Source: Herbiconiux sp. (GTDB lineage Bacteria > Actinomycetota > Actinomycetes > Actinomycetales > Microbacteriaceae). From it: a DNA stretch of 64,000 bases. The stretch covers positions 49,396-113,395 of the forward strand of contig NZ_JAHFUW010000006.1 of assembly GCF_023264855.1 (NCBI RefSeq), in the 5' to 3' direction. Below, in pieces: positions 34,253 through 42,800 of the stretch. Both the position numbers and the translations under genes were made by a program. The notes under the pieces were generated by a model, which was given only the letters and a program-made list of their open reading frames with translations, did not search any database and was not told the DNA's origin. Numbering within the stretch: the stretch's first letter is position 1; every line of letters starts with the position of its first letter.

Positions 34253-35878
34253 ATGCCCACTCTCTGGCAGAACGCCCTCGTCATCGCCCTCGACGATGAG
34301 CACGGCGCCGAGCCCTTCCGCGCCGACGTGCTCATCGACGCAGATCGCATCACGGCGGTCACGGCGCCCTACGGATGCCCGCTCCCGCCCGCCCTCGACC
34401 CCAGCGAAATCATCGCCGCCCCCGCCCCCGCGACCTCGACCTCGACCTCGACCTTGACCGCCACCGCCACCTCGGCCGCCGCCGCAGGCGCCGCCACCGG
34501 CCCCACCCACGTCATCGACGCCACCGGCCTGTTGCTGCACCCGGGCTTCGTGAACGCGCACACCCACTCATGGGAGATCCTGCTGCGAGGCACGAGCGAC
34601 CCCCTTCCGCTGGAGGTGTGGACCCTCCTCAGCTACCCGCCGGCCGATGTCGACCCCGTGCCGGAGCGCCTCGTCTATCTGCGCACCGCGGTGGCGGCGA
34701 TCGAGTCCCTGCGCGGCGGCGTCACCACGGTTCTCGACGACACCGGCGAGCTCCCGGATGCGACGCCCGCCACCTTCACGCAGGTGCTCAAGGCGTATGC
34801 CGACGCCGGCATACGAGCCACCTGCACGGGTACCGCGGTGGACGTGCCCATGGTCGACCGCCTTGCCTACGCCGAGGACGTCCTGCCGCCGGCCCTGATC
34901 GAGGCGAGCCGGGCGGCGATGCCCCCGTCCGCCGCGATCCAGGATGCCTACCTCGCGTTCTGCGCCGAAGCCCGCGAGCTCGCCGCCCGGCACGGCGACG
35001 GCCGCCTGCGCTACGCCGTCGCCCCGAGCGCCCCGCAGCGGGTCACCGACGAGCTGCTGCTGCGCACAGCCGCCGAGGCTCGCGAGCACGGCGAGGTGCT
35101 GCACACCCACCTGCTCGAGACGAAGCTGCAGCAGCAGCTGGCGCGCACCCGCTACGAGGGCCGCACGATCGTGCAGCACCTGCACGACCTCGGCGTGCTC
35201 GGGCCGAACCTTGTGCTCGCCCACGGCATCTGGCTGACGCCCGGCGATCTCGACCTGCTCGCCGCATCCGGAGCCACCGTGGTGCACAACCCGCTCTCGA
35301 ACCTCAAGCTCGGCTCGGGCGTGCTCGCCTGGCGGGCGCTGCACGACGCCGGCGTGCGGGTGGCGCTCGGCACCGACGGTGCCTCGAGCAACGACTCGCT
35401 GCGCATGCACGAGGTGATCAAGGCCGCCGCCACCCTGCACACCCTCACCGACCCCGACTATCGCCAGTGGCCAACGGTCGCCGAGGTGCTGCACGCCGCG
35501 ACCGTCGCCGGAGCGCGGGCGGCCGGCTGGGCCGATACCGTGGGCGCGATCGCCCCTGGCCTGAAGGCCGACCTCGTGGTGGTCGACCTCACCCGCGACA
35601 CCGCTTTCACCCCGCTGAACGACGCCGCCCGGCAGCTGGTCTTCGCCGAGAACGGCTCGTCCATCCATCAGGTCTGGGTCGATGGCCGGCTCGTGGTCGA
35701 AGACGGCCGCTGCACCCGCATCGACGACCTCGCGCTCCTGGCGGAGTTCCGCCGGGAGGCCGCGGCCTACCTTGCGCGGGTGCCGTCGTGGCGCGCTCGC
35801 CAGACCGAGATCGAGCCCTACGTGCGCGAGGCCCACCTCCGCGCCTGGGCCGAAGACGCCGAAGGAGAGCACCCATGA
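34253..35878 (+). CDS. Amidohydrolase-superfamily deaminase/chlorohydrolase (TRZ/ATZ, guanine- or SAH-deaminase-like)
   Basis: 541-residue metal-dependent hydrolase with the features of cytosine/guanine/SAH deaminases. HxH is in GFVNAHTHSWEI, the third His in EVLHTHLLETK, a His in LAHGIWL, and the metal/catalytic Asp in GTDGASSNDSL. Enzymes of this group deaminate purines, triazines or adenosine derivatives. Between the first beta domain and HTH lies a Ser/Thr/Ala low-complexity insert, about residues 60-85 (ATSTSTSTLTATATSAAA), absent from ordinary family members. ATG 34253 with aggaagc upstream. Coupled by ATGA to the VOC gene. Confidence 0.88.
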   Translation: MPTLWQNALVIALDDEHGAEPFRADVLIDADRITAVTAPYGCPLPPALDPSEIIAAPAPATSTSTSTLTATATSAAAAGAATGPTHVIDATGLLLHPGFVNAHTHSWEILLRGTSDPLPLEVWTLLSYPPADVDPVPERLVYLRTAVAAIESLRGGVTTVLDDTGELPDATPATFTQVLKAYADAGIRATCTGTAVDVPMVDRLAYAEDVLPPALIEASRAAMPPSAAIQDAYLAFCAEARELAARHGDGRLRYAVAPSAPQRVTDELLLRTAAEAREHGEVLHTHLLETKLQQQLARTRYEGRTIVQHLHDLGVLGPNLVLAHGIWLTPGDLDLLAASGATVVHNPLSNLKLGSGVLAWRALHDAGVRVALGTDGASSNDSLRMHEVIKAAATLHTLTDPDYRQWPTVAEVLHAATVAGARAAGWADTVGAIAPGLKADLVVVDLTRDTAFTPLNDAARQLVFAENGSSIHQVWVDGRLVVEDGRCTRIDDLALLAEFRREAAAYLARVPSWRARQTEIEPYVREAHLRAWAEDAEGEHP

Positions 35879-36651
35879 AACTCGACGACATCTGCCTGGT
35901 CGACGCCGAGGTCGCAGCCTCGGACGCGTTCTACACCGACCGCCTCGGCTTGCCCCGCCGCATGCGCAACGTGCGCTTCGTCGACTACGACTTCGGCGTC
36001 GGCCCCCGCCTGGCCCTCTGGATGCGCCCGAGCATCACCGAGACCGTCGGCCCTGCGTATCCGACCGCTCCCGGCCTGCCCTTCCGCGTCACTCTGGAGA
36101 TTCCGGATGCTGTGGAGCTCGACGCGATCGCAGCCCGGCTCCCCGAGGCGGCGCCGCTGAGTAACGCCGCTACCGGCGCTGCGAGCCTCGCCGTCAGTGA
36201 CCCCGACGGCTTCGTGACGGTGCTGCGAGCACCCGCCCCCGGCGGTCGCCCCCGCATCGCCGAGGTCGAACTCGCCGTCAGCGACCCGGCCCGCACGGCC
36301 GACTTCCTCGGGCGGCTCGGTTTCGAGGCGATGCCTTCGAATCCCGACGGCCGCATCCGCTTCGACGGCGGCGAGGTGACCCTGATGATCCGGGACGCAT
36401 CCACCGTCGACGACCCGGCCCTATCGCACACCGAGCGCGAGTCGTTCACCCGCACCGGGGGCCACCTGATGCTCGCCGTCGAACTCGAGACGGGGGAGCA
36501 GGTCGACACCCTGTACGCCGACCTCACCGCCCGCGGTCTCGCGGCTTCCGGCCCGCCCGCCGTCTACGAGTGGGGCGCCCGCTCCACGTACTTCATCGAC
36601 CCGGATGGCTACATCTGGGAGATCTACGCGTGGGTAGAGACCCCGCGATGA
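35875..36651 (+). CDS. Two-domain VOC (glyoxalase-fold) protein
   Basis: 258 residues made of two VOC modules: residues 1-122 (LDDICLVDAEVAASDAFYTD ... AVSDPDGFVTVLRAP) and 125-258 (IAEVELAVSDPARTADFLGR ... GHLMLAVELETGEQVDTLY ... YFIDPDGYIWEIYAW). Family members include dioxygenases, isomerases and resistance proteins. Strong Shine-Dalgarno (gaaggag) and ATGA overlap with the deaminase. Role in the pathway unknown. Confidence 0.85.
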   Translation: MKLDDICLVDAEVAASDAFYTDRLGLPRRMRNVRFVDYDFGVGPRLALWMRPSITETVGPAYPTAPGLPFRVTLEIPDAVELDAIAARLPEAAPLSNAATGAASLAVSDPDGFVTVLRAPAPGGRPRIAEVELAVSDPARTADFLGRLGFEAMPSNPDGRIRFDGGEVTLMIRDASTVDDPALSHTERESFTRTGGHLMLAVELETGEQVDTLYADLTARGLAASGPPAVYEWGARSTYFIDPDGYIWEIYAWVETPR

Positions 36652-36776
36652 CCACGATGACCCGCCCCACCCGGGCCCCACGACGTTCCACCCGCACCAC
36701 CGGCGCTACCCGTTCCACCGGCGTCACCCGCACCAACCCATCCCGCAGCACCACCGATACCCTCGAGGAGAACACC

Positions 36777-37886
36777 ATGTCCCCCGCAATCCCCACCTCC
36801 ACCCGCGCCCGGCGCCTGATCGCCGCCGGCGCTCTCGCCCTGGTCGGCGGCCTCGCCCTCGCCAGCTGTGCCAGCGCACCCAGCGACACCGCAGCATCCG
36901 GAGCCGCCGGAAGCGCCGCGGCCGACGCCGACTTCCTCCCCTGCATTGTCAGCGACGAGGGCGGCTTCGACGACCAGTCCTTCAACCAGCTGGGTCTCGA
37001 AGGCGTCACCGACGCCGCCGAGACGCTCGGCACCGAACACATCGATGTGCAGTCGCAGGCCGAGAGCGACTACGCGCCCAACATCGCGAGCCTCGTCGAC
37101 CAGGGCTGCACCACCATCGTCACCATGGGCTACCTGCTCGCGGCGGCCACCGAAGAGGCTGCGGCGGCCAACCCCGACATCAACTTCATCATGGTCGACG
37201 ACAACACCATCACGGCCGACAACGTGAAGGGCGTGGTGTGGGACACCTCGCAGGCCGGCTTCCTCGTGGGCTACGCCGCCGCCGACTACACCACGAGCGG
37301 AAAGGTCGGCACCTACGGCGGAGCGCAGATCCCGCCGGTGACGCTCTACATGGACGGCTTCGCCCGTGGCGTCGAGTACCACAACCAGCAGAAGGGCACC
37401 GATGTGCAGGTGATCGGCTGGGATCCGGATGCGCAGACCGGCCTCTTCACCGGCAACTTCAGCGACATCAACGCCGCGAAGGTGCTCTCGCAGGGCATCC
37501 TCGGCCAGGGTGCCGACGTGATCGTGCCGGTGGGCGGCCCGATCTACCAGGGTGCGGCGCAGGCCATCCGTGACGGTGGCACGCCGGTCGCCCTCGTGGG
37601 TGTCGACACCGACATGTACCTGAGCGACCCCGAGTACGACGACATCTGGTTCACCTCGATCGCCCGTGACATGCCCAAGTCGATCTCCGAGGTCATCCAG
37701 GCCGCGGCCGCCGGTGACTTCTCGAACGAGGAGTACGTCGGAACCCTCGACAACGGCGGTGTGCTGATGAGCCCGTTCCACGCCTTCGAGTCGAAGGTCG
37801 CGCCCACCCTGCAGGGCGAGCTCGACACCATCCAGGCCGCCATCATCGACGGCTCGCTGAAGATCGAGACCCCTTCGGCCCCGTAA
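36777..37886 (+). CDS. BMP-family nucleoside-binding lipoprotein (ABC transporter substrate-binding protein)
   Basis: 369 residues. Signal peptide with lipobox LASC at about residue 29, so the mature protein is a membrane-anchored lipoprotein. BMP family pattern: CIVSDEGGFDDQSFNQLGLEG, DQGCTTIVTMGYLLAAATE, TGNFSDINAAKVLSQGILGQ, VPVGGPIYQGAAQAI. BMP proteins bind purine nucleosides for ABC import. ATG 36777 has gaggag upstream; the frame is open further upstream through a Thr/Arg-rich low-complexity stretch, judged not coding. No ATPase or permease gene follows in this window. Confidence 0.9.
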   Translation: MSPAIPTSTRARRLIAAGALALVGGLALASCASAPSDTAASGAAGSAAADADFLPCIVSDEGGFDDQSFNQLGLEGVTDAAETLGTEHIDVQSQAESDYAPNIASLVDQGCTTIVTMGYLLAAATEEAAAANPDINFIMVDDNTITADNVKGVVWDTSQAGFLVGYAAADYTTSGKVGTYGGAQIPPVTLYMDGFARGVEYHNQQKGTDVQVIGWDPDAQTGLFTGNFSDINAAKVLSQGILGQGADVIVPVGGPIYQGAAQAIRDGGTPVALVGVDTDMYLSDPEYDDIWFTSIARDMPKSISEVIQAAAAGDFSNEEYVGTLDNGGVLMSPFHAFESKVAPTLQGELDTIQAAIIDGSLKIETPSAP

Positions 37887-37905
37887 ACAGCGGCCCCTGC
37901 CAGCC

Positions 37906-38003
37906 GGCCGGGCCCATGCGGCCCGGCCTCTGCGGCCCGAACCTCGGGCCCGCACCTCCCAAGACCCCGGGGTGGAGGCGACCTCCAAGCGCCCCCACCC
38001 CGG
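37906..38003 (+). terminator. Three consecutive hairpins after the BMP gene
   Basis: Stem 1: GGCCGGGCC (37906-37914) with GGCCCGGCC (37920-37928), perfect. Stem 2: GGCCCG (37934-37939) with CGGGCC (37945-37950). Stem 3: 14-bp arms 37967-37980 and 37990-38003, 13 of 14 pairing. Three stable stems in a row between the BMP gene and the nucleoside-hydrolase gene suggest transcription termination. No U-tract follows, which is common in GC-rich actinobacteria. Confidence 0.6.
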
Positions 38004-38109
38004 TCCCACCCAAAGCCCCCATCGACACGTCACATTCGGCCCCTAAAACCTTCGGTATCGGGCCATATGCGACGGGTCGATAGGTGGCGAACCTCGAAAG
38101 GATGCGCCC

Positions 38110-39060
38110 GTGCGCGACCTCATCTGCATCACCGACCCCGGCCAGGAGCAGGCCGTCGCGCTGCTCGCGATCCTCGCGTCGCCCGAAGACTTCCGCATCA
38201 AGGCCATCGTGGCCTCCGCCGGCAACACCACTCTCGATCACACGGTCGAGAACGTGTTCAAGGTGCTCGAGCTCGCCGGCGAACCGGGACGCGGCATCCC
38301 CGTGCACCGCGGGGTCCCGAAGCCCCTGCTCCGCCCGCTCGTCACCGCCGCGCACGTGCACGGCGAGACCGGCCTCGACGGCTACGACTTCCCGCCCGTC
38401 ACCGGCACTGCCGAGGACGAGTCGGGCGTCGCCGCCATCATCCGTCTCTGCCGAGAAGCCGCCGCCCGCGAACCGCACTCCCTCACGATCGCCCAGTTCT
38501 CGAGCATGACCACGCTCGCGGTCGCCCTCACCGAGGCGCCCGACATCGCCGAGGGCATCGCTGAGATCGTCATGATGGCCGGCGCCTACTTCGAGGTCGG
38601 CAACATCACCCCCGCGGCCGAGTTCAACATCTACGTCGACCCGCACGCGGCATCCATCGTGCTCGAATCGGGCATCCCGATCGTCATGCTGCCCCTGGAC
38701 ATCACCCACCAGCTGCGCAACACGCGAGCTCGACTCGACGCCTTCTCGGCCCTCGGCACCGAGCCCGGCCGGGCGGTGGATGCGATGCTCACCTTCAGCG
38801 AGACCTTCGACCTCGAGAAGTACGGCTGGGACGGCGCCCCGCTGCACGGCCCCGTCGTGCCCCTCTACCTGCTGCGCCCAGAACTCTTCCACGGCCGCCA
38901 GATCAACGCCCGCATCGAAACCGCGAGCGAGCTGACGATGGGCATGCTGGTCGCAGACTGGTGGCAGATCACCGACCTCCCGAAGAACATCTTCTACGCC
39001 CGAGACGTCGACGCCGACCCCTTCTACGCCGAACTCCTCAGCCGCATCGCCCGCCTCTGA
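38110..39060 (+). CDS. Nucleoside hydrolase homologue with degenerate metal site
   Basis: 316-residue inosine-uridine nucleoside hydrolase fold. Conserved shell: MMAGAYFEVGNITPAAEFNI and YVDPHAA, as in ribonucleoside hydrolases. The calcium site is altered. The family N-terminal DxDPGxDD is here ITDPGQEQ (residues 7-14), keeping only the Asp before Pro-Gly; the C-terminal HDP is here HGP (His246-Gly247). Calcium-dependent cleavage of the N-glycosidic bond is therefore doubtful. GTG start after aaagga. Its place after a deaminase and a BMP binding protein suggests a nucleoside-linked role, perhaps sensing or an altered hydrolase. Confidence 0.85.
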   Translation: MRDLICITDPGQEQAVALLAILASPEDFRIKAIVASAGNTTLDHTVENVFKVLELAGEPGRGIPVHRGVPKPLLRPLVTAAHVHGETGLDGYDFPPVTGTAEDESGVAAIIRLCREAAAREPHSLTIAQFSSMTTLAVALTEAPDIAEGIAEIVMMAGAYFEVGNITPAAEFNIYVDPHAASIVLESGIPIVMLPLDITHQLRNTRARLDAFSALGTEPGRAVDAMLTFSETFDLEKYGWDGAPLHGPVVPLYLLRPELFHGRQINARIETASELTMGMLVADWWQITDLPKNIFYARDVDADPFYAELLSRIARL

Positions 39061-39152
39061 TCGGTGGGCCATCCGGCCCGGTCCACGTCGTGGATGCGAG
39101 CCACCTCGCCGCCGATCTGGTGGCGAGGCAGCCCCGCGCCCGGGACCATCGT

Positions 39153-39500
39153 CTAGTCGCAGGCGATTCCGTTTCCGTCGCTGTCCAGGTTGTAGATGTC
39201 GGAGCCGGTCACGGCAACCGGCCCCGGGGCGAAGCGGGGACCGTCACCGCCCACATCCGGGCAGTCCACGTCTCCCACCGGGATGCAATTCGGGTCGGTG
39301 TCGACGTTGCAGCCGATGTCGGCGACGGGGATGCAGTTGCCGTAGTCCGGTTCGCAGTCGGGGCCGTCGGCGCTGGTGATCAGGTTGATCCCTCCGATCG
39401 CTCCAAAGATCAGCAGGGTCGCACCGAGCACGGCCAGGAGGCCGATGATCCATCTCGAACGATTCGGTCGCGCACGGGGGTGATGATCGGAGGTCGACAT
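39153..39500 (-). CDS. Membrane-anchored excalibur-domain protein
   Basis: 115 residues. One N-terminal membrane helix (WIIGLLAVLGATLLIFGAI, about 15-33), then a Cys-rich low-complexity region with repeated NCIPVADIGC / NCIPVGDVDC segments. A C-terminal excalibur-type calcium-binding loop follows (IYNLDSDGNGIACD). Excalibur loops bind calcium at the cell surface. Start ATG 39500. Stand-alone, convergent with the nucleoside hydrolase gene. Confidence 0.78.
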   Translation of the reverse strand: MSTSDHHPRARPNRSRWIIGLLAVLGATLLIFGAIGGINLITSADGPDCEPDYGNCIPVADIGCNVDTDPNCIPVGDVDCPDVGGDGPRFAPGPVAVTGSDIYNLDSDGNGIACD

Positions 39501-39810
39501 GATTGTCACAATCTGGTCAGAGGCGGTCACCAAGGTTTGGGCCCGAGCGCGGTGTCCCTGCGCTGCGGTACGCCTCGGAGCGCAACCTACGCCTGTCGAA
39601 CACACAGGGATAGGCCCCGGATGGGGGTCACGGCGAGACGACACGCTCGGGTTCTCGTCTCGCTGAGATCGCCCTTTCGCGTTGCTCACGACAGGGTCTC
39701 GCGGGCGCCCGCGGGGGCCTTCGTGCGCGCCCGCGAGAGCGATCGACAATTGTCGATCCGATCTGTCTTCCGTCCTAGGCGGGGGCTCTCCGCCGTGTTA
39801 CGTTGCGCCC
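39501..39810. promoter_or_regulatory. Upstream region of the propeller gene with three palindromes
   Basis: Contains a 9-bp stem GCGAGACGA/TCGTCTCGC (39633-39641 and 39655-39663), a perfect 14-bp palindrome CGCGGGCGCCCGCG (39700-39713) and a perfect 18-bp palindrome GATCGACAATTGTCGATC (39741-39758). The last is AT-rich in the centre and typical of a dimeric repressor site. It lies about 50 bases before the first start codon of the downstream unit. Confidence 0.6.
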
Positions 39811-39885
39811 ATGACTTCGACGACGAACGAGAACGACACCTCCACGGTGAGCACGCTCGACACGTCTGTCGCGGTCACCCCGTGA
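39811..39885 (+). CDS. 24-residue ORF coupled to the propeller gene
   Basis: ATG 39811 begins a short ORF (MTSTTNENDTSTVSTLDTSV, then AVTP) whose TGA overlaps the GTG start of the giant protein (GTGA, 39882-39885). The sequence TTACGTTGCGCC lies just before the ATG, so the message may begin close to it. The overlap suggests translational coupling rather than a functional peptide. Confidence 0.45.
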   Translation: MTSTTNENDTSTVSTLDTSVAVTP

Positions 39886-42800
39886 TCCGCACGTTCGTCG
39901 CCCTCACCGCAGCCACCGCCCTCACCGCCCTCGGGGCGATCGTGCCTTCGGTCGGTGCCGAAGGCCGGGCCCTGTCGGAGATCACCACGACGGTGCCGGT
40001 CGCTCCGGGTCCGTCCGCCGTGGCGTTCAGTCCGGATGGGCGGACCATCTACGCCACGAGCGAGAGCGGGAGTGACTCGGTTTCCGTCATCGACGTCGCC
40101 AGCGGTGTCGTCACGACGACGATCCCCGTCGGAGGCAGCCCCGTCGCGGTTGCGTTCAGCCCCGACGGCCTGCTCGCCTACGTGGCGAACTCGATCACCG
40201 ACGACGTCTCGGTCATCAGCGTCGCCGACGCCACTGTGCGCACCACCATCCAGGTCGGGCAGTCGCCCAGCTCGGTGGCCTTCAGTTCCGACGGAGCGCT
40301 CGCCTATGTCGCCAACCGCGACGCCGCCTCCGTCTCGGTCATCGACGTCGCCAGTGGGAGCACCGGTGACCCCATCCAGGTCGGAAACGGCCCCTCCTCG
40401 GTGGCACTCAGCCCCGACGACTCGATCTTGTACGTGGCGGAATCCATCGACTCCCAGGTGTCGGTGGTCGACGTCGCCACGGCGACGGTCACGATCCGGA
40501 TCCCCGTCGGTTCCGGCCCGCAAGCCGTGGTCGTCAGCCCCGATGGATCGACCGCGCTGACCGCCGACGAGAACGTCGGGACGACGTCGGTCATCGATCT
40601 CGCCGCCCGCACGACCGAGTCCATCTCGACAGGCACCTCCCCGACATCGGTGGCGATCTCGCCTGACGGGAAGACGGCCTACGTCTCCGACTCCTACGAC
40701 GACTCCGTGTCCGTCGTCGACCTCGACGCCGGAGTGGTCACCGCCTCGGTCGCCGTCGGCAGCGAGCCCGTCTCGACCGCACTCAGCCCGAACGGTGGGG
40801 AGCTCGCGACGGCGAACTCGAACGACAGTTCGGTGTCGATCGTCGTCGTGTCTCCGCTGGCACCGGTCTTCACCGCCGCCAGCCCTCCCGCCCTGGGCAC
40901 GATCGGTGCGCCGTTCTCGTACACGTTCGCAGCCACCGGCATCCCCGCGCCCACGTTCTCCGTGAGCTCGGGAGCACTGCCCGACGGCCTGGCTCTCAGC
41001 CCCGACGGAATGTTGTCCGGCACACCCACCAAGGCCGGGCTCGCGCACTACGAGGTGACAGCGACCAACGGTGTGAGTCCCGATGCGGTCAGCGCTCGGC
41101 TGTCTCTTGCCACCAATCCCGCCGCGATCCCGGTCGGCTCCTTCCCGGTGTCTGTCGCCTTCAGCTCCGACGGAACGATCGCCTACACCGCGAACCAAGA
41201 CGGAGACGTCCACGTGATCGATGTCGCCACAGGCTCGGCTCCGGCCGAGCCAGCGCCCTCTCGCATCCACCTCGGTCTCCAGCCCGCTGCGGTGGCTTTC
41301 AGCCCGACGGAGCCGCTCGCCTATGTCGCGAACAGCACGGCCGACAAGGTGTTCGTCATCGACGTCACCACGGGCACGGTCAGCGGAACGATCGATGTGG
41401 GCCGATATCCGGTCTCGGTGGCGTTCAGCCCCGACGGAACGAAGGCGTATGCTGCGAACCGTCTCGATGCCACGGTGTCCGTGATCGATGTCGCCGCCGG
41501 AACCGCGAGCACCGCCATCCCGGTCGGCTCGCTGGTCTCCGCCGTCGCCGTCAGCCCGGACGGAACGAAGGTCTACGCCACGAACCTGCTGACCGCATCC
41601 GTGACCGTCATCGACGCCGGAACGCATTCCACCGTCGGCGACCCCATCGCGGTGGGATCGAATCCCTCGGCGGTGGCCTTCGCCCCGGACGGCACGACGG
41701 CCTATGTCGCGAACGCCGACGACGGCACCGTCTCGGCCATCGATGTCGGCACGGCCTCCACGACCCGCACCATCCCGGTGGGTCAGTCTCCCCTGTCCGT
41801 CGCGTTCAGTCCCGACGGGGCGACGGCGTACACCGCGAACAAGGGCGACGACACCGTCTCCGCGATCGATGTGGCGACCGGCACGACGGAAGCCGCCATC
41901 CCCGTCGGCGCCCAGCCGTCGTCGGTCGCGGTCAGCCCGGATGGCAGCAGGCTCTACACGGCCGACTACACCGGCGGCTCCGTGTCGATCGTGCTGCTGA
42001 ACCCTGCCGCCCCGGTCTTCACCGCGGACAGCCCGCCGGCCGTGACGGCCATCGGATCCTCCTACAGCTACACCTTCGAAGCCACGGCCGTGTCTCCGGT
42101 GAGGTTCGCCATCACCGCCGGTCGCCTTCCTGACGGCCTGGATCTCAGCACGGAGGGGCTGCTGTCTGGAACGCCGACCGCAGCCGGGGTGTTCGACTAC
42201 GAGGTGACCGCACGCAACGGCGCCAATCCGAACGTCTCGCGAACGACGCACAGCATCAACGTGGGCCCCGCAGCCATCGCAGTGGGGCAGTTCCCCGTCG
42301 CTGTCGTGTTCTCACCCGACGGGAGAACCGCGTACGCCGCGAACTTCGGCGCCGAATCCGTGTCGGTCATCGATGTCGCCACCGGCACCACGGGTGGCCT
42401 CATCGAGGTGGGCGTCGGTCCGAGCGCGGTGGCGATGAGCCCCGACGGGTCGACCCTCTACGTGACGAACCTGCACGACGACACCCTGTCGGTGATCGAC
42501 CTCGGCACTGCTGCTGTGACGGCCACGATAGCCGTGGGAACCGAACCCACATCGGTGGCCGTCAGCCCTGACGGGTTCACGCTGTACGTCACGAACTATC
42601 TCGACGACTCCGTATCGGTGATCAACGACCGCGTCGCAGGAGTTCCCATCGCAGTGGGATCGGGGCCCGGTTCCGTGGCGTTCAGCCCCGACGGCACGAC
42701 CGTCTACGTCGCGAACGACGACGGCACCGTGTCGGTCATCCGAAGCGGCGCACTCGTCACCTCGATCGCAGCCGGAAAGGAGCTCACCTCGGTCGCCTTC

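Noticed and set aside
39798..42251. 817-codon minus-strand ORF opposite the propeller gene
   Set aside because: Antisense reading of YVTN repeats gives repetitive His/Asp/Arg sequence; not a gene.
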